Part shown: piece after piece, positions 1-7,751 of the stretch | Layout of the letters: each line of letters begins with the position of its first letter | How positions within the stretch are numbered: the stretch's first letter is position 1 | Source: Anaerotignum sp. | GTDB taxonomy: Bacteria; Bacillota; Clostridia; Lachnospirales; Anaerotignaceae | Reading direction: 5' to 3' | NCBI GenBank assembly: GCA_020024265.1 | Contig: JAHHTW010000012.1 | Coordinates: forward strand, 1-55,712 | DNA length: 55,712 nucleotides | Translations under genes and position numbers: made by a program | The notes under the pieces: model-generated | The model's database searches: none | The model's input: the letters and a program-made list of their open reading frames with translations, nothing else | Told to the model about the DNA's origin: nothing

Positions 1-53
1 TAAGACACCGCCCTTTCACGGCGGTAACGCGGGTTCGAATCCCGCACGGATCA
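1..53 (+). tRNA. tRNA-Glu (TTC), 5' truncated by window edge
   Basis: The anticodon arm is visible: stem CCGCC/GGCGG around the loop CTTTCAC, giving anticodon TTC. It is followed by a T arm (GCGGG, loop TTCGAAT, CCCGC) and the 3' half of the acceptor stem with discriminator A. The D arm and 5' acceptor half lie outside the window. No CCA is encoded (the next bases are TAT). It sits 3 nt before tRNA-Cys, so the two are probably one transcript. Confidence 0.93.
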
Positions 54-56
54 TAT

Positions 57-127
57 GGCGCCATAGCCAAGTGGTAAGGCAAAGGTCTGCAACACCTCTA
101 TCCCCGGTTCAAATCCGGGTGGCGCCT
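57..127 (+). tRNA. tRNA-Cys (GCA)
   Basis: A complete 71-nt cloverleaf. The acceptor stem GGCGCCA pairs with TGGCGCC, the anticodon loop CTGCAAC gives anticodon GCA, and the T arm is CCCGG/TTCAAAT/CCGGG. The discriminator is T and no CCA is encoded. It is followed directly by an intrinsic terminator. Confidence 0.96.
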
Positions 128-129
128 TT

Positions 130-166
130 CAAAGAGCAAAGCAAATATGCTTTGCTCTTTTTTTGG
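130..166 (+). terminator. Intrinsic terminator after tRNA-Glu/tRNA-Cys
   Basis: An inverted repeat (AGAGCAAAGCA ... TGCTTTGCTCT) is followed by a run of T. It ends the tRNA transcript. Confidence 0.9.
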
Positions 167-181
167 TATAACCAAATAAAA

Positions 182-200
182 CCCTCGGCTATGCCGAGGG
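182..200 (+). repeat. Hairpin, likely left-end structure of the IS200-type relic
   Basis: A perfect 8-bp stem (CCCTCGGC/GCCGAGGG) closes a 3-nt loop about 90 nt upstream of the tnpA relic start. IS200/IS605 elements carry subterminal hairpins recognised by TnpA instead of terminal inverted repeats, and size and position fit a left-end hairpin. There is no T run on either side, which argues against a terminator. The matching right end was not found. Confidence 0.55.
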
Positions 201-224
201 AATCAGAGATCTTGGGCTTTAAGG

Positions 225-288
225 AAAAACCTCCTATGCTATCATAATCTTGAGTCCGCCAAGACACAAGAAAGCATAGGAGGTTTTT
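225..288 (+). promoter_or_regulatory. RBS-sequestering inverted repeat upstream of the tnpA relic
   Basis: Two perfectly complementary 16-nt arms (225-240 and 273-288) enclose a 32-nt loop. The right arm contains the ribosome binding site AGGAGG of the tnpA relic, whose ATG is at 291. In the mRNA the site would be buried in the stem. This matches the known post-transcriptional control of IS200-type transposases, where a 5'-UTR hairpin hides the RBS and limits transposition. Here the arms remain perfect although the reading frame downstream is dead. Confidence 0.75.
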
Positions 289-290
289 AT

Positions 291-470
291 ATGAATAGTT
301 TATCACATACAAGTTGGAATTGCAAATACCATATTGCATGTGCAACAAAATACAGAAAAAACTGATTTTATTATGAAAAGAGAGAAGCCGCAGGGAAAAG
401 ATTACGGCAGTTATGCGGATGGAAAGCAGGAAATGGAGTAAAAACAGAAGCTTGTCCAGATCCTATACAG
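291..470 (+). pseudogene. tnpA: IS200/IS605-family transposase TnpA relic
   Basis: The ATG at 291 opens a frame beginning MNSLSHTSWNCKYHI, matching the N-terminus of IS200-type Y1 transposases (SLSHTKW.CKYHIVF.PKYR). The frame hits a stop after about 24 codons. The following sequence still resembles the family in pieces (YYEKREA, then RLRQLCGWK, then EACPD), but with another frame change. The HUH motif should follow the CPDHIH region; here it reads ACPDPIQ, so the catalytic histidines are lost. Beyond about 470 no similarity is recognisable. A non-functional insertion-sequence fragment. Confidence 0.8.
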
Positions 471-690
471 ATATACTAGGGAAGTAGGAGTTGGTTTATG
501 AAACAGATCTTATGGAAAGCCAAAGCGGAGTGATATTGGAATGGATTTTGTAAAAAGCAGCAGCGAATTTTTTGGGTTTCTTCTTTTTTGTGCCGATATG
601 TCGATATGTGAAACCAAAAAATATATGGAATCTTTTTGCACAAGCATGCAATATGAGGGCAGTAACAAAAAATCGGTAGCTACATAAAGA
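471..690. other. Non-coding stretch between IS relic and rpmB
   Basis: About 220 bases with no supported gene. Short open frames on the minus strand have no ribosome binding site and no recognisable family. It may be further decayed insertion-sequence DNA, but I could not match it. Confidence 0.5.
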
Positions 691-734
691 CAAAAAAACA
701 CAGAATAAACATCGTATGGTTTATCCTGCGTTGT
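690..734 (-). terminator. Terminator of rpmB
   Basis: On the minus strand an inverted repeat with two mismatches (arms at 697-710 and 719-732) is followed by a T run. It lies about 20 nt after the rpmB stop codon. Confidence 0.8.
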
Positions 735-754
735 TTTTGTTTTTATAAACTGTA

Positions 755-958
755 TTAGATTGCACGTGTAATCTTATTGGAACGCATGCATCTTGTGCAA
801 ACGTAGATGGATTTAACATTGCCGTTATCCTCAACGATTTTTACTTTCTTTACGTTGGGTTTCCATTTTCTGTTCGCACGTCTACTAACCTGACTACGGT
901 TAATGCTGATTCTATGACCCTTGATCTGGCCCTTTTCACAAATTTCACATCTAGCCAT
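755..958 (-). CDS. rpmB: 50S ribosomal protein L28
   Basis: A 67-residue protein beginning MARCEIC, a component of the large ribosomal subunit. It has the zinc-binding (C+) form of L28: a CxxC at residues 4-7 and a second CxxC (CTRC) near the C-terminus. Basic segments rich in Arg/Lys lie between them. The start at 958 is chosen because GGAGGTG stands 6 nt upstream. A longer frame starting at 976 would place the Shine-Dalgarno sequence inside the gene. It is monocistronic, with its own terminator. Zn-type L28 is common in Clostridia; species carrying only this form need zinc for the protein. Confidence 0.97.
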   Translation of the reverse strand: MARCEICEKGQIKGHRISINRSQVSRRANRKWKPNVKKVKIVEDNGNVKSIYVCTRCMRSNKITRAI

Positions 959-1301
959 TGCTTGCACCTCCTTCAAACGCTTGTATGTGACACAACAAAG
1001 TTATTCTATCAGAAAAACTTGTTTTTTGCAAGAAAAAACCTTGATTTTTTCAAAGTTTTTTTACAAAACCGCTCATTGACCTACTTTTGGTAGGTGATTG
1101 ATCTTTCTATATTCCGTTATCATCAAAAAATAATGATTTTAAGAATTTGTTAAAAGAAAAAGATGTATTTCATGCTATACTAAAAGCACCATACTACCAT
1201 GATACGTACGGCAGCTTAGATATAGGCGGTATGAGCATGGGAGGGATGACAAAATAAGGATATCTGTGATTGGATATGCGATAAAAAGGAGCGAAGACAG
1301 A
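959..1301. other. Intergenic region between divergent rpmB and the stalk-domain gene
   Basis: An AT-rich divergent promoter region. On the plus strand an extended -10 (TGCTATACT, TATACT at 1176-1181) lies about 120 nt before the downstream start; no good -35 matches it. A small hairpin (CCTAC/GTAGG, about 1080-1096) is present. No ORF here is supported. Confidence 0.5.
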
Positions 1302-2195
1302 ATGAAAAAGATATGCTCTCTATGGTTGGTGCTTGTACTGGGCATAGGATGCACCACATCAACATTTGCTGCAAAGAAAGATGTCATTGTCACACTGGAT
1401 GGAAATAGAATGGTATTACAGCAAGATATTGTATACGATCAGGATCGTATGATGCTTCCGGTACGAGCCATGGGACAGGCGCTTGGGGCAGAGGTGACAT
1501 ATGATGCAAAAAGCCGGACGGCAGTCTTGACCAAAAAAATGCCCATGTTACTGACAAACGAAATGGAGCCTTTGACATGGACAGTTGCTGTGGCAATGGA
1601 TTCCGAATATCTGACATTGATGGGGCGCAATCAGATTTTGCTGGAAACAAGACCATTGATTGTGGATGATCGTGCATATTTGCCACTGCGTGAAATGGCA
1701 AAAGCAATGAATTTGGATGTACAATGGCGTGCAGAAGGAAATACAGAGTATGTGTCAATGACTTCCATTGCCATGCCCGAGGTACAGCTTCAGGCAAATG
1801 GCACGTTTGATTTTGCAACCATGAGCTTACCTGTGCTTTGGAAGAATGATGAAAATGTAAAATTTTATGCATGGGATTCCTTTTGGCTGGAAAAATGGGA
1901 TGGGCACCAGTGGAACAAGGTAGAACAAAACAGAGATTATATCCCGATACCGGAGCCGGAAACATACAGTATCCCTACAGGTATGCCATCAGATGGAAAG
2001 AAAGAGCGTAAGCTGACATTTTGGGGTTGGGAAAATCAATTGACAGATGGGAAATATCGTGTTGCCGTTCCATATCAGTACCAAGAAGGAAACGATAAAA
2101 ATGTACCATTTTTTACTTGGGGACAGATTAAGGGATATGCCTCCAATATACCCACAACATATGTTGCATATGGTACATTTGCGATCACAAAATAA
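1302..2195 (+). CDS. Secreted protein with copper-amine-oxidase-like N-terminal (stalk) domain
   Basis: 297 residues. An N-terminal signal peptide (about residues 1-23, ending TFA) is followed by a domain of the copper amine oxidase N1 type (PF07833-like). Two typical halves are seen: DRMMLPVRAMGQALG near residue 55-70 and DDRAYLPLREMAKAM near residue 125-140. In Bacillota this domain is a structural stalk in secreted or wall-associated proteins and does not bind copper as an oxidase. The C-terminal 130 residues are aromatic-rich and unassigned. The start at 1302 follows AAGGAGCG; the upstream in-frame ATG at 1266 has no ribosome binding site. A second stalk-domain protein, fused to an amidase, lies at 33.2 kb. 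The ligand and role are unknown. Confidence 0.85.
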   Translation: MKKICSLWLVLVLGIGCTTSTFAAKKDVIVTLDGNRMVLQQDIVYDQDRMMLPVRAMGQALGAEVTYDAKSRTAVLTKKMPMLLTNEMEPLTWTVAVAMDSEYLTLMGRNQILLETRPLIVDDRAYLPLREMAKAMNLDVQWRAEGNTEYVSMTSIAMPEVQLQANGTFDFATMSLPVLWKNDENVKFYAWDSFWLEKWDGHQWNKVEQNRDYIPIPEPETYSIPTGMPSDGKKERKLTFWGWENQLTDGKYRVAVPYQYQEGNDKNVPFFTWGQIKGYASNIPTTYVAYGTFAITK

Positions 2196-2247
2196 AAACA
2201 CAGGCGCACGGATGGACTATGCATGATATTTTTCTGCTTTGATTTGT

Positions 2248-2276
2248 TTGAAAAGTGTCACAAAATGATAGAGAAT
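2248..2276 (+). promoter_or_regulatory. Possible sigma-A promoter for rnz operon
   Basis: TTGAAA and GAGAAT are separated by 17 nt, about 110 nt upstream of the rnz start. The -10 is weak. Confidence 0.4.
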
Positions 2277-2386
2277 ATTGTATTTTTTCTATGTTTGCGG
2301 TATCATACAAGGAAGGGTGTGCATCTGCTGCTTTGCAATACCAACGCAAAGAGAAGGACACAAAGAAATCACAAAGGAGAAATAAA

Positions 2387-3304
2387 ATGTTAGATATTTG
2401 CTTATTGGGCACAGGCGGCATGATGCCAATGCCGGATCGCTTTTTGACATCGCTGTTGGCAAGGCTCAATGGACGTATGATGTTGATTGATTGCGGAGAA
2501 GGCACACAGGTTACAATGAAAATGCTCGGCTGGGGTTTTAAGAATATAGATGCGATATGCTTTACACATTTTCATGCAGATCATATTTCTGGTTTGCCGG
2601 GGCTGCTTTTGACCATTGGAAATGCCGGCAGAGAGGAGCCGTTGACGCTGATCGGCCCGATGGGGATGGGCTTTATTGTGGAGGGGCTCAGAAGAATTGC
2701 GCCAGAGCTTCCCTTTCCTCTGAAATTGATTGAACTGACTATGGATGTGGAAAGCCCCATACGGTTGGGAGAATTTGAAATTGCCTTTTGCCCGGCAGAT
2801 CATATGGTACGCTGCTTTGCATATCGTATCAATGTCAGACGCAAGGGCAAATTTGATGCACAAAAGGCACTCAGCTTAGGACTGCCAAAGCCTCTTTGGG
2901 GACGATTGCAAAAACAGGGAAGCGTGGAATGGCAGGGCAAGGTATATACTCCGGATATGGTGCTGGGGGCAGAGCGTGCCGGAATTTCGGTAGCATATTG
3001 TACAGACAGCAGACCGATAGATCGCTTGGCGACATTTGCACGAGATGTACAGCTGTTTGTATGCGAAGGGATGTACGGCGAAGAAGAAAAAAAGCCAAAG
3101 GCGATCGAACACAAGCATATGCTGTTTTCAGAGGCAGCACAATTGGCAAAAAATGCAGGCGCAGAAAAATTATGGCTGACACATTTCAGTCCGGCGTTAC
3201 ATGATCCGAAAGAATGGCTTTTTGCAGCTTCTGATATTTTCCCGAATGTGGAATTGGGTGAAGAACGAAAATGTATGACATTATATTTTCCCAAAGAGGA
3301 ATAG
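2387..3304 (+). CDS. rnz: Ribonuclease Z
   Basis: 305 residues of metallo-beta-lactamase fold. Ribonuclease Z cuts the 3' trailer from tRNA precursors, which matters here because the local tRNA genes do not encode CCA. The core metal motif HxHxDH is seen as THFHADHISGLPG near residue 60-70. N-terminal LGTGG, IDCGEGTQ, a Thr-Asp-Ser near YCTDSRP, and a C-terminal LTHFSP histidine complete the usual set. The start at 2387 has AAAGGAG upstream; an in-frame ATG at 2255 lies in non-coding leader. It ends 15 nt before tsaD and is probably cotranscribed with it. Confidence 0.93.
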   Translation: MLDICLLGTGGMMPMPDRFLTSLLARLNGRMMLIDCGEGTQVTMKMLGWGFKNIDAICFTHFHADHISGLPGLLLTIGNAGREEPLTLIGPMGMGFIVEGLRRIAPELPFPLKLIELTMDVESPIRLGEFEIAFCPADHMVRCFAYRINVRRKGKFDAQKALSLGLPKPLWGRLQKQGSVEWQGKVYTPDMVLGAERAGISVAYCTDSRPIDRLATFARDVQLFVCEGMYGEEEKKPKAIEHKHMLFSEAAQLAKNAGAEKLWLTHFSPALHDPKEWLFAASDIFPNVELGEERKCMTLYFPKEE

Positions 3305-3319
3305 AAAAGGATAGTAAAA

Positions 3320-4345
3320 ATGGAGAAAAAAGATATATTCATATTGGCTGTGGAAAGCTCCTGTGACGAAACAGCAGCTGCTGTTGTGAAAAATGGTCGA
3401 GAGGTGCTTTCCAATGTGATTTCCTCACAGATTGCACTGCATACGCTTTACGGTGGTGTGGTACCGGAGATTGCATCCAGAAAGCATATAGAAGCCATTG
3501 ATGGCGTCATTGGGCAGGCTCTGACAGAGTCCGGTATGACATTGCAGGATATGGATGCCATTGGCGTGACATATGGGCCAGGCTTGGTAGGTGCGCTTTT
3601 GGTGGGCTTGGCAGAGGCGAAGGCGCTGGCATTTGCAGCAGACAAACCGCTTGTTGGGGTACATCACATCGAAGGACATATTTGTGCAAACTATATTCAA
3701 AACAAGGATTTTGCTCCGCCGTATATGGCGCTGGTGGTATCCGGAGGACATTCCCATTTGGTATATGTATCAGATTACGGAAGATATGAAATTCTGGGAC
3801 ATACCAGAGATGATGCCGCAGGCGAAGCATATGACAAAGTGGCAAGAGCCATCGGCATGGGATATCCCGGTGGCCCGAAGATTGATGCAGCTGCCAAAAA
3901 AGGCAATGCGGCAGCAGTCAAATTTCCACGTGTATTTTTAGAGGAGGACAGCTACGATTTCAGCTTTAGTGGTTTGAAATCAGCCGTACTCAATTATGTC
4001 AATAAACAAAAAATGATGCAGCTGCCCATTGTGCCGGAGGATATTGCAGCAAGCTTCCAAGAGGCTGTTGTAGAGGTTTTGGTAGAAAAGACCATACGTG
4101 CAGCAAAGGACAAGGGTGTAAGCAAGGTTGCACTGGCAGGCGGTGTGGCATCCAATTCTGCTTTGCGTGAAAGGATGCGCCAAGCATGTGAAGAAAATGG
4201 TTTTTATTTTAGTATTCCGGCACCCATATTATGTACAGATAATGCGGCAATGATTGGCTGTGCAGCATACTATGAGTACATGGCAGGGGTGAGAGATGGT
4301 CTGGATTTGAATGCAAATCCCGGACTGAAATTGGGAGAGAGATGA
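3320..4345 (+). CDS. tsaD: tRNA threonylcarbamoyladenosine synthase subunit TsaD
   Basis: 341 residues, the usual length for the family. TsaD is the ASKHA-fold subunit that transfers the threonylcarbamoyl group to A37 of ANN-decoding tRNAs, working with TsaB and TsaE. The N-terminal AVESSCDETAAA motif, the Fe/Zn site HxxxH in HIEGHICANY, the SGGHSHLV loop and the GGVASNSALR C-terminal motif are all present. TsaE, TsaB and a RimI-like acetyltransferase are encoded together 25 kb away (28.9-30.5 kb). Confidence 0.97.
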   Translation: MEKKDIFILAVESSCDETAAAVVKNGREVLSNVISSQIALHTLYGGVVPEIASRKHIEAIDGVIGQALTESGMTLQDMDAIGVTYGPGLVGALLVGLAEAKALAFAADKPLVGVHHIEGHICANYIQNKDFAPPYMALVVSGGHSHLVYVSDYGRYEILGHTRDDAAGEAYDKVARAIGMGYPGGPKIDAAAKKGNAAAVKFPRVFLEEDSYDFSFSGLKSAVLNYVNKQKMMQLPIVPEDIAASFQEAVVEVLVEKTIRAAKDKGVSKVALAGGVASNSALRERMRQACEENGFYFSIPAPILCTDNAAMIGCAAYYEYMAGVRDGLDLNANPGLKLGER

Positions 4346-4375
4346 CAAACAGGATATCAGGAGGAGGCATTTGGC

Positions 4376-5053
4376 ATGGCAGGTATTTTGAGCAGATTTA
4401 AGACAATTATGGAATCAAACATCAACGCATTATTGGACAAAGCAGAAGATCCTGTAAAAATGGCGGATCAACTGGCAAGAGATTTACAAAAAGATTTGGG
4501 CGAGGTCAAAGCCGAAACCGCTTCTGTGATGGCAGAGGAAAAACGTGCAAAACGTGCATATGACGAGTGTGTGGCAGAAATAGAAAAACTGCAAAAATAT
4601 GCGGAAAAAGCAATCCTAGCGGGAAATGATACCGATGCCAAAACATTCTTGGGAGAAAAGGCGGCAAAGAGTGCAAATCTGGAGCCTTTACAGGCAGCCT
4701 TTGATTTGGCAGCCGCAAATGCAAAGAAAATGCGTGAAATGCATGATAAGCTTGCTGATCAGTTGGCACAGATCGAACAACGCAAAGCAGCCATCCGTGC
4801 AAAGGCGGCTATGGTAAAATCTCAGGAGATGGCAGGTAAGATGAACAGCAATACAGGCGCTGCCACATTATCCAGATTCGATGAATTGGAAGCAAAATTA
4901 AACCGTAAATTGGATGAAGCAGAGGCAATGGCAGAGCTGAATACACCACAGGACGATGTAGCCGATTTGATGTCAAAATATGATACACCTGATACAAACG
5001 ACAGCGGGATTGAGGATGAACTGGCAGCGCTGAAGGCTAAACTTGGCAGATAA
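4376..5053 (+). CDS. pspA: PspA/IM30 (ESCRT-III-like) family protein
   Basis: 225 residues, almost entirely helical coiled coil. The N-terminus MAGILSRFKTIMESNINALLDKAEDP is the typical amphipathic membrane-binding helix 0/1 of PspA/IM30 (first residues MAGILSRF). Long heptad segments rich in Ala, Glu and Lys follow to about residue 185. PspA proteins coat damaged membrane and belong to the ESCRT-III superfamily. The gene sits 39 nt upstream of an SPFH-domain gene, the pairing known from the B. subtilis ydjFGHI locus, in which the SPFH protein recruits PspA to membrane. ydjG and ydjH counterparts are absent here. The start has GGAGGAG 9 nt upstream. Confidence 0.92.
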   Translation: MAGILSRFKTIMESNINALLDKAEDPVKMADQLARDLQKDLGEVKAETASVMAEEKRAKRAYDECVAEIEKLQKYAEKAILAGNDTDAKTFLGEKAAKSANLEPLQAAFDLAAANAKKMREMHDKLADQLAQIEQRKAAIRAKAAMVKSQEMAGKMNSNTGAATLSRFDELEAKLNRKLDEAEAMAELNTPQDDVADLMSKYDTPDTNDSGIEDELAALKAKLGR

Positions 5054-5092
5054 AAGAAATCATAGGCAGGAATCAATCAAGGGGGTAAGCGC

Positions 5093-6148
5093 ATGGGCTT
5101 ATTTGGCAGTGAGTTACGCAATGTTGTGGAATGGCAGGAAACGGATGATCATGTCATTTTTTACAAATGGCACAATGACGAAATCAAAAAAGGCAGCCGA
5201 CTGGTCATTCGTCCTGGACAGGATGCAATTTTCTTATACAATGGAAAAGTGGAAGGGATTTTTGAGGATGAAGGCAATTTTGATATTGCTTCTGAAATCA
5301 TACCGTTTTTGAGTACATTAAAGGGCTTTGCCTTTGGATTTAACAGTGGGATTCGTGCAGAGGTACTCTTTGTCAATACAAAGGAATTTACTGTAAAATG
5401 GGGTACCAAAAATGCAGTGATGATTCCCTGCAACACGCTGCCTGGTGGTTTGCCTTTACGTGCCTTTGGTACATTCCAGATGAAGATTGGCGACTATATG
5501 AAGCTGATTGATGGCATTGCCGGTGTGAAAGATCGCTATACTGTGGACGATGTCAAGCTGCGTGTACTGAGTGTACTGGATCAGATGTTGATGAAATGGA
5601 TTGCAAAAGAAGGCAAGGATATGTTTCATTTGCAGGCAAGTGCATACGATATTGCAAAAGGGATGCAGGAAGATCTGGATATGGAGCTTTTGCAGATCGG
5701 CATCAATATAACCGGCGTACAGATCTCCAGCTTTAGCTATCCACAGGAAATTCAGGATAAAATCAATACGGCTGCAAGCTATCATATGGTTGGCGATATG
5801 AACCGATATCAGCAAGGCAAGATGGCAGACAGTCTGGATCATCCAAACAGTGCGGCAGCCAGCATGGCAGGCAATACCGCTGGTATGGGCTTTGGCATGG
5901 CAGCAGGTATGCAGATGGCACAGCAGATGATGCGTGGGATGCAGCAGCAGGCAGCGACTGAGGGACATACGCAGACACATGCAGATGGCAAATATTGCCC
6001 ATCCTGTGGCAGTGCGGTAAATGCAGATGCAAAATTCTGTTCTGGCTGCGGACAAAAGCTGGATGTTGCAGCATTTTGTCCTAATTGTGGTGCAAAAATC
6101 AATGCCGGTGATAAATTTTGCTCCGGTTGTGGACACAAACTCGGATAA
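5093..6148 (+). CDS. SPFH-domain protein (YdjI-like) with C-terminal double zinc ribbon
   Basis: 351 residues. Residues 1 to about 240 form an SPFH/band-7-like domain of the virion-core/YdjI type: N-terminal MGLFGSELRNVVEW, GQDAIFLYNGK, and a C-terminal ITGVQISSFSYP strand. A Gly/Met/Gln-rich linker (about 245-295) follows. The C-terminus has two CxxC-CxxC zinc ribbons: CPSCG...CSGCG, then CPNCG...CSGCG. In B. subtilis YdjI partners PspA (YdjF), and the zinc ribbon is on a separate membrane protein (YdjG). Here the ribbons are fused to the SPFH protein. It is probably one operon with the preceding PspA gene. No transmembrane segment is evident, so membrane association is likely peripheral. 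Confidence 0.88.
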   Translation: MGLFGSELRNVVEWQETDDHVIFYKWHNDEIKKGSRLVIRPGQDAIFLYNGKVEGIFEDEGNFDIASEIIPFLSTLKGFAFGFNSGIRAEVLFVNTKEFTVKWGTKNAVMIPCNTLPGGLPLRAFGTFQMKIGDYMKLIDGIAGVKDRYTVDDVKLRVLSVLDQMLMKWIAKEGKDMFHLQASAYDIAKGMQEDLDMELLQIGINITGVQISSFSYPQEIQDKINTAASYHMVGDMNRYQQGKMADSLDHPNSAAASMAGNTAGMGFGMAAGMQMAQQMMRGMQQQAATEGHTQTHADGKYCPSCGSAVNADAKFCSGCGQKLDVAAFCPNCGAKINAGDKFCSGCGHKLG

Positions 6149-6218
6149 CCAAACTTTTTGGAAAGAGGCGTTTTTGTATCGCAGCATGAGAACGGATTTC
6201 CATGTGATTTGCAAAAGA

Positions 6219-6253
6219 TAAGGCAAGCAGAAGATTTTCTGCTTGCCTTTTTT
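6219..6253 (+). terminator. Terminator of the pspA/SPFH operon
   Basis: Inverted repeat AAGGCAAGCAGAA...TTCTGCTTGCCTT followed by six T. Confidence 0.92.
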
Positions 6254-6330
6254 GTCTGAACCATTGTATAGAAATAAAAACAACATCTGCCAAAACATTT
6301 CGCAGGGGAGCGCATCGAGTCAGGGCAGAC

Positions 6331-6885
6331 TCAAAAGAATTTGGGTGTCATTGCCCATATGGATACGCAATCCTCATCACCGTTGTTGATATATTTATGT
6401 GGCAGTGTACTATCAAAATAGATACTGTCACCGGGGTTTAGAATATAATCCTTTCCGTTTAGGAAAACAGTTAATGTACCCTGTAACACATAACCACATT
6501 CTTGACCATCATGCACCAATGTTTTTTTGTCATAAGTATATCCGCTTTTGAGTGTGACAATGGTCATATCCAATAAGCGATCCGGACGATTGGGATGCAG
6601 CAATTTATAAAAGCTGCTCTCATGATGCATAACGATGGTTTGGTGTGCATCCTTGCGAATAATCATCTGGTTTTCTTGGGGTTCGGTTTCATCGAAAAAA
6701 TAACCAATGCTCACATCGAGTGCCTTGGAAAGACGCCAAAGGCTGGTGACAGAAGGGACAACCAAATCTCTTTCAATTTGGCTAATCAGTCCGGTACTGA
6801 CATCAGACATGCTGGATAGTTTGGCGATGCTTAATTTTTTCTCTGCACGAAGCTGTTTCAATTTTTCGCCAATTAAGAATTCCAT
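6331..6885 (-). CDS. XRE-family regulator with cupin domain
   Basis: 184 residues. A Cro/CI-type helix-turn-helix occupies about residues 6-60 (KLSIAKLSSMSDVSTGLISQIE is the recognition core, split SIAKLSSMSDVS / TGLISQIERD). A cupin-2 barrel covers about 105-180 (HDGQECGYVLQG, NPGDSIYFDSTLPHKY). This is the common architecture of small-molecule-sensing repressors of amino acid or polyamine genes (PuuR-like). No operon partner lies next to it, so its target cannot be inferred. AAAGGAGAG lies 5-6 nt upstream of the start. Confidence 0.92.
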   Translation of the reverse strand: MEFLIGEKLKQLRAEKKLSIAKLSSMSDVSTGLISQIERDLVVPSVTSLWRLSKALDVSIGYFFDETEPQENQMIIRKDAHQTIVMHHESSFYKLLHPNRPDRLLDMTIVTLKSGYTYDKKTLVHDGQECGYVLQGTLTVFLNGKDYILNPGDSIYFDSTLPHKYINNGDEDCVSIWAMTPKFF

Positions 6886-7083
6886 AACATTCTCTCCTTT
6901 CGCTCTTTCTTTTATGCTCGTATTTTATCATTTTTTGGAAAGATGGACAATCATTTTTTTCATAAAGAAATGGAAAAAGCAATCCAAAACAGTGCTCTTT
7001 CCTCCTTTTTTGTGTTGTGCATGCGTGATTATGGAATATGGGACAAAAGTATGTGGCTTCTCCTATGATGATATGCACAATGA

Positions 7084-7114
7084 AAAAAGACACCAAAATA
7101 TTGGTGTCTTTTTG
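7084..7114 (-). terminator. Terminator of tRNA-Lys (bidirectional in form)
   Basis: Stem GACACCA/TGGTGTC with an AATAT-type loop, flanked by A run and T run, so it can act in both directions. It lies directly after tRNA-Lys on the minus strand. Confidence 0.85.
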
Positions 7115-7116
7115 AA

Positions 7117-7189
7117 TGAGTCACTCGGGACTCGAACCCGAGACACCTGGATTAAAAGTCCAGTGCTCTACCAACTGAGCTAGTGACCC
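7117..7189 (-). tRNA. tRNA-Lys (TTT)
   Basis: A 73-nt cloverleaf on the minus strand: acceptor GGGTCAC/GTGACTC with one G-T pair, D arm AGCTCAGTTGGTAGAGC, anticodon loop CTTTTAA (anticodon TTT), T arm TCGGG/TTCGAGT/CCCGA, discriminator A. No encoded CCA. Confidence 0.97.
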
Positions 7190-7292
7190 GCAACGAAGAT
7201 TATTATATATGCAAGCTTAGATTTTGTCAATACATTTTACTATATTTTTTTTATTTTTTGAACTTTTTCAACAGTGTGGAAAGTATGCACAT

Positions 7293-7326
7293 ATCAAAAA
7301 ATTGCCGTACCCATAAGGTACGGCAG
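7293..7326 (-). terminator. Terminator of the VOC-fold gene
   Basis: On the minus strand, stem GCCGTACC/GGTACGGC followed by AATTTTTTG, 30 nt after the stop codon. Confidence 0.85.
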
Positions 7327-7355
7327 AATATGCCATAGAAATGACAGTGCTTTTG

Positions 7356-7730
7356 TTATTTCCCCATATGGGGCGGCAAGATTTCTAACCAGTAATTGTC
7401 TGGATCGTTGATGAAATAAATGCCCATTTCGGGATTTTCAAAGCAGATGCAGCCCATTTTTTCATGCTGCTGATGTGCTTTTTCAAAATCATCGGCAACA
7501 AAAGCCAGATGAAATTCGTTTTCCCCAAGGTTGTATGGCTCTTTGCGCTCACGCAGCCACGTCAGCTCCAATTGAAAATCAGATTTTCCATCGCCAAGAT
7601 ACACCAGTTTCCAGCTGCCGTCCTCAGCTTCCTTGCGGCGTACCTCATGCAGACCAAGTGCCTGTGCATAAAATTCCATACTTTTTTCCAAATCCAATAC
7701 ATTATAATTATAGTGATTGAAGGTAAACAT
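7356..7730 (-). CDS. Glyoxalase/VOC superfamily protein (lactoylglutathione-lyase-like)
   Basis: 124 residues, the size of a single glyoxalase I-type subunit with two beta-alpha-beta3 modules. The first module begins FNHYNYNVLDLEKSMEFY, and ELTW supplies the usual Glu. The second has FHLAFVADDFEKAH and ends IYFINDPDNYWLEIL, where the terminal Glu is the expected metal ligand. The ligand pattern His/Glu/His/Glu fits a divalent-metal site. The substrate could be methylglyoxal-thiol adducts, but the family is broad, so the reaction is not settled. It is 21 nt downstream of the His-rich-tail gene and may share its transcript. Confidence 0.88.
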   Translation of the reverse strand: MFTFNHYNYNVLDLEKSMEFYAQALGLHEVRRKEAEDGSWKLVYLGDGKSDFQLELTWLRERKEPYNLGENEFHLAFVADDFEKAHQQHEKMGCICFENPEMGIYFINDPDNYWLEILPPHMGK

Positions 7731-7751
7731 AAAACTGCTCCTTTCCTTTTC

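Noticed and set aside
182..200. Hairpin considered as a second terminator for the tRNA transcript
   Set aside because: There is no T run after it and a complete terminator lies just upstream; an IS200 end hairpin fits better.
2255..2386. N-terminal extension of RNase Z by 44 codons
   Set aside because: The family starts at MLDICLLG-like sequence, AAAGGAG precedes the inner ATG, and the extension has no ribosome binding site.
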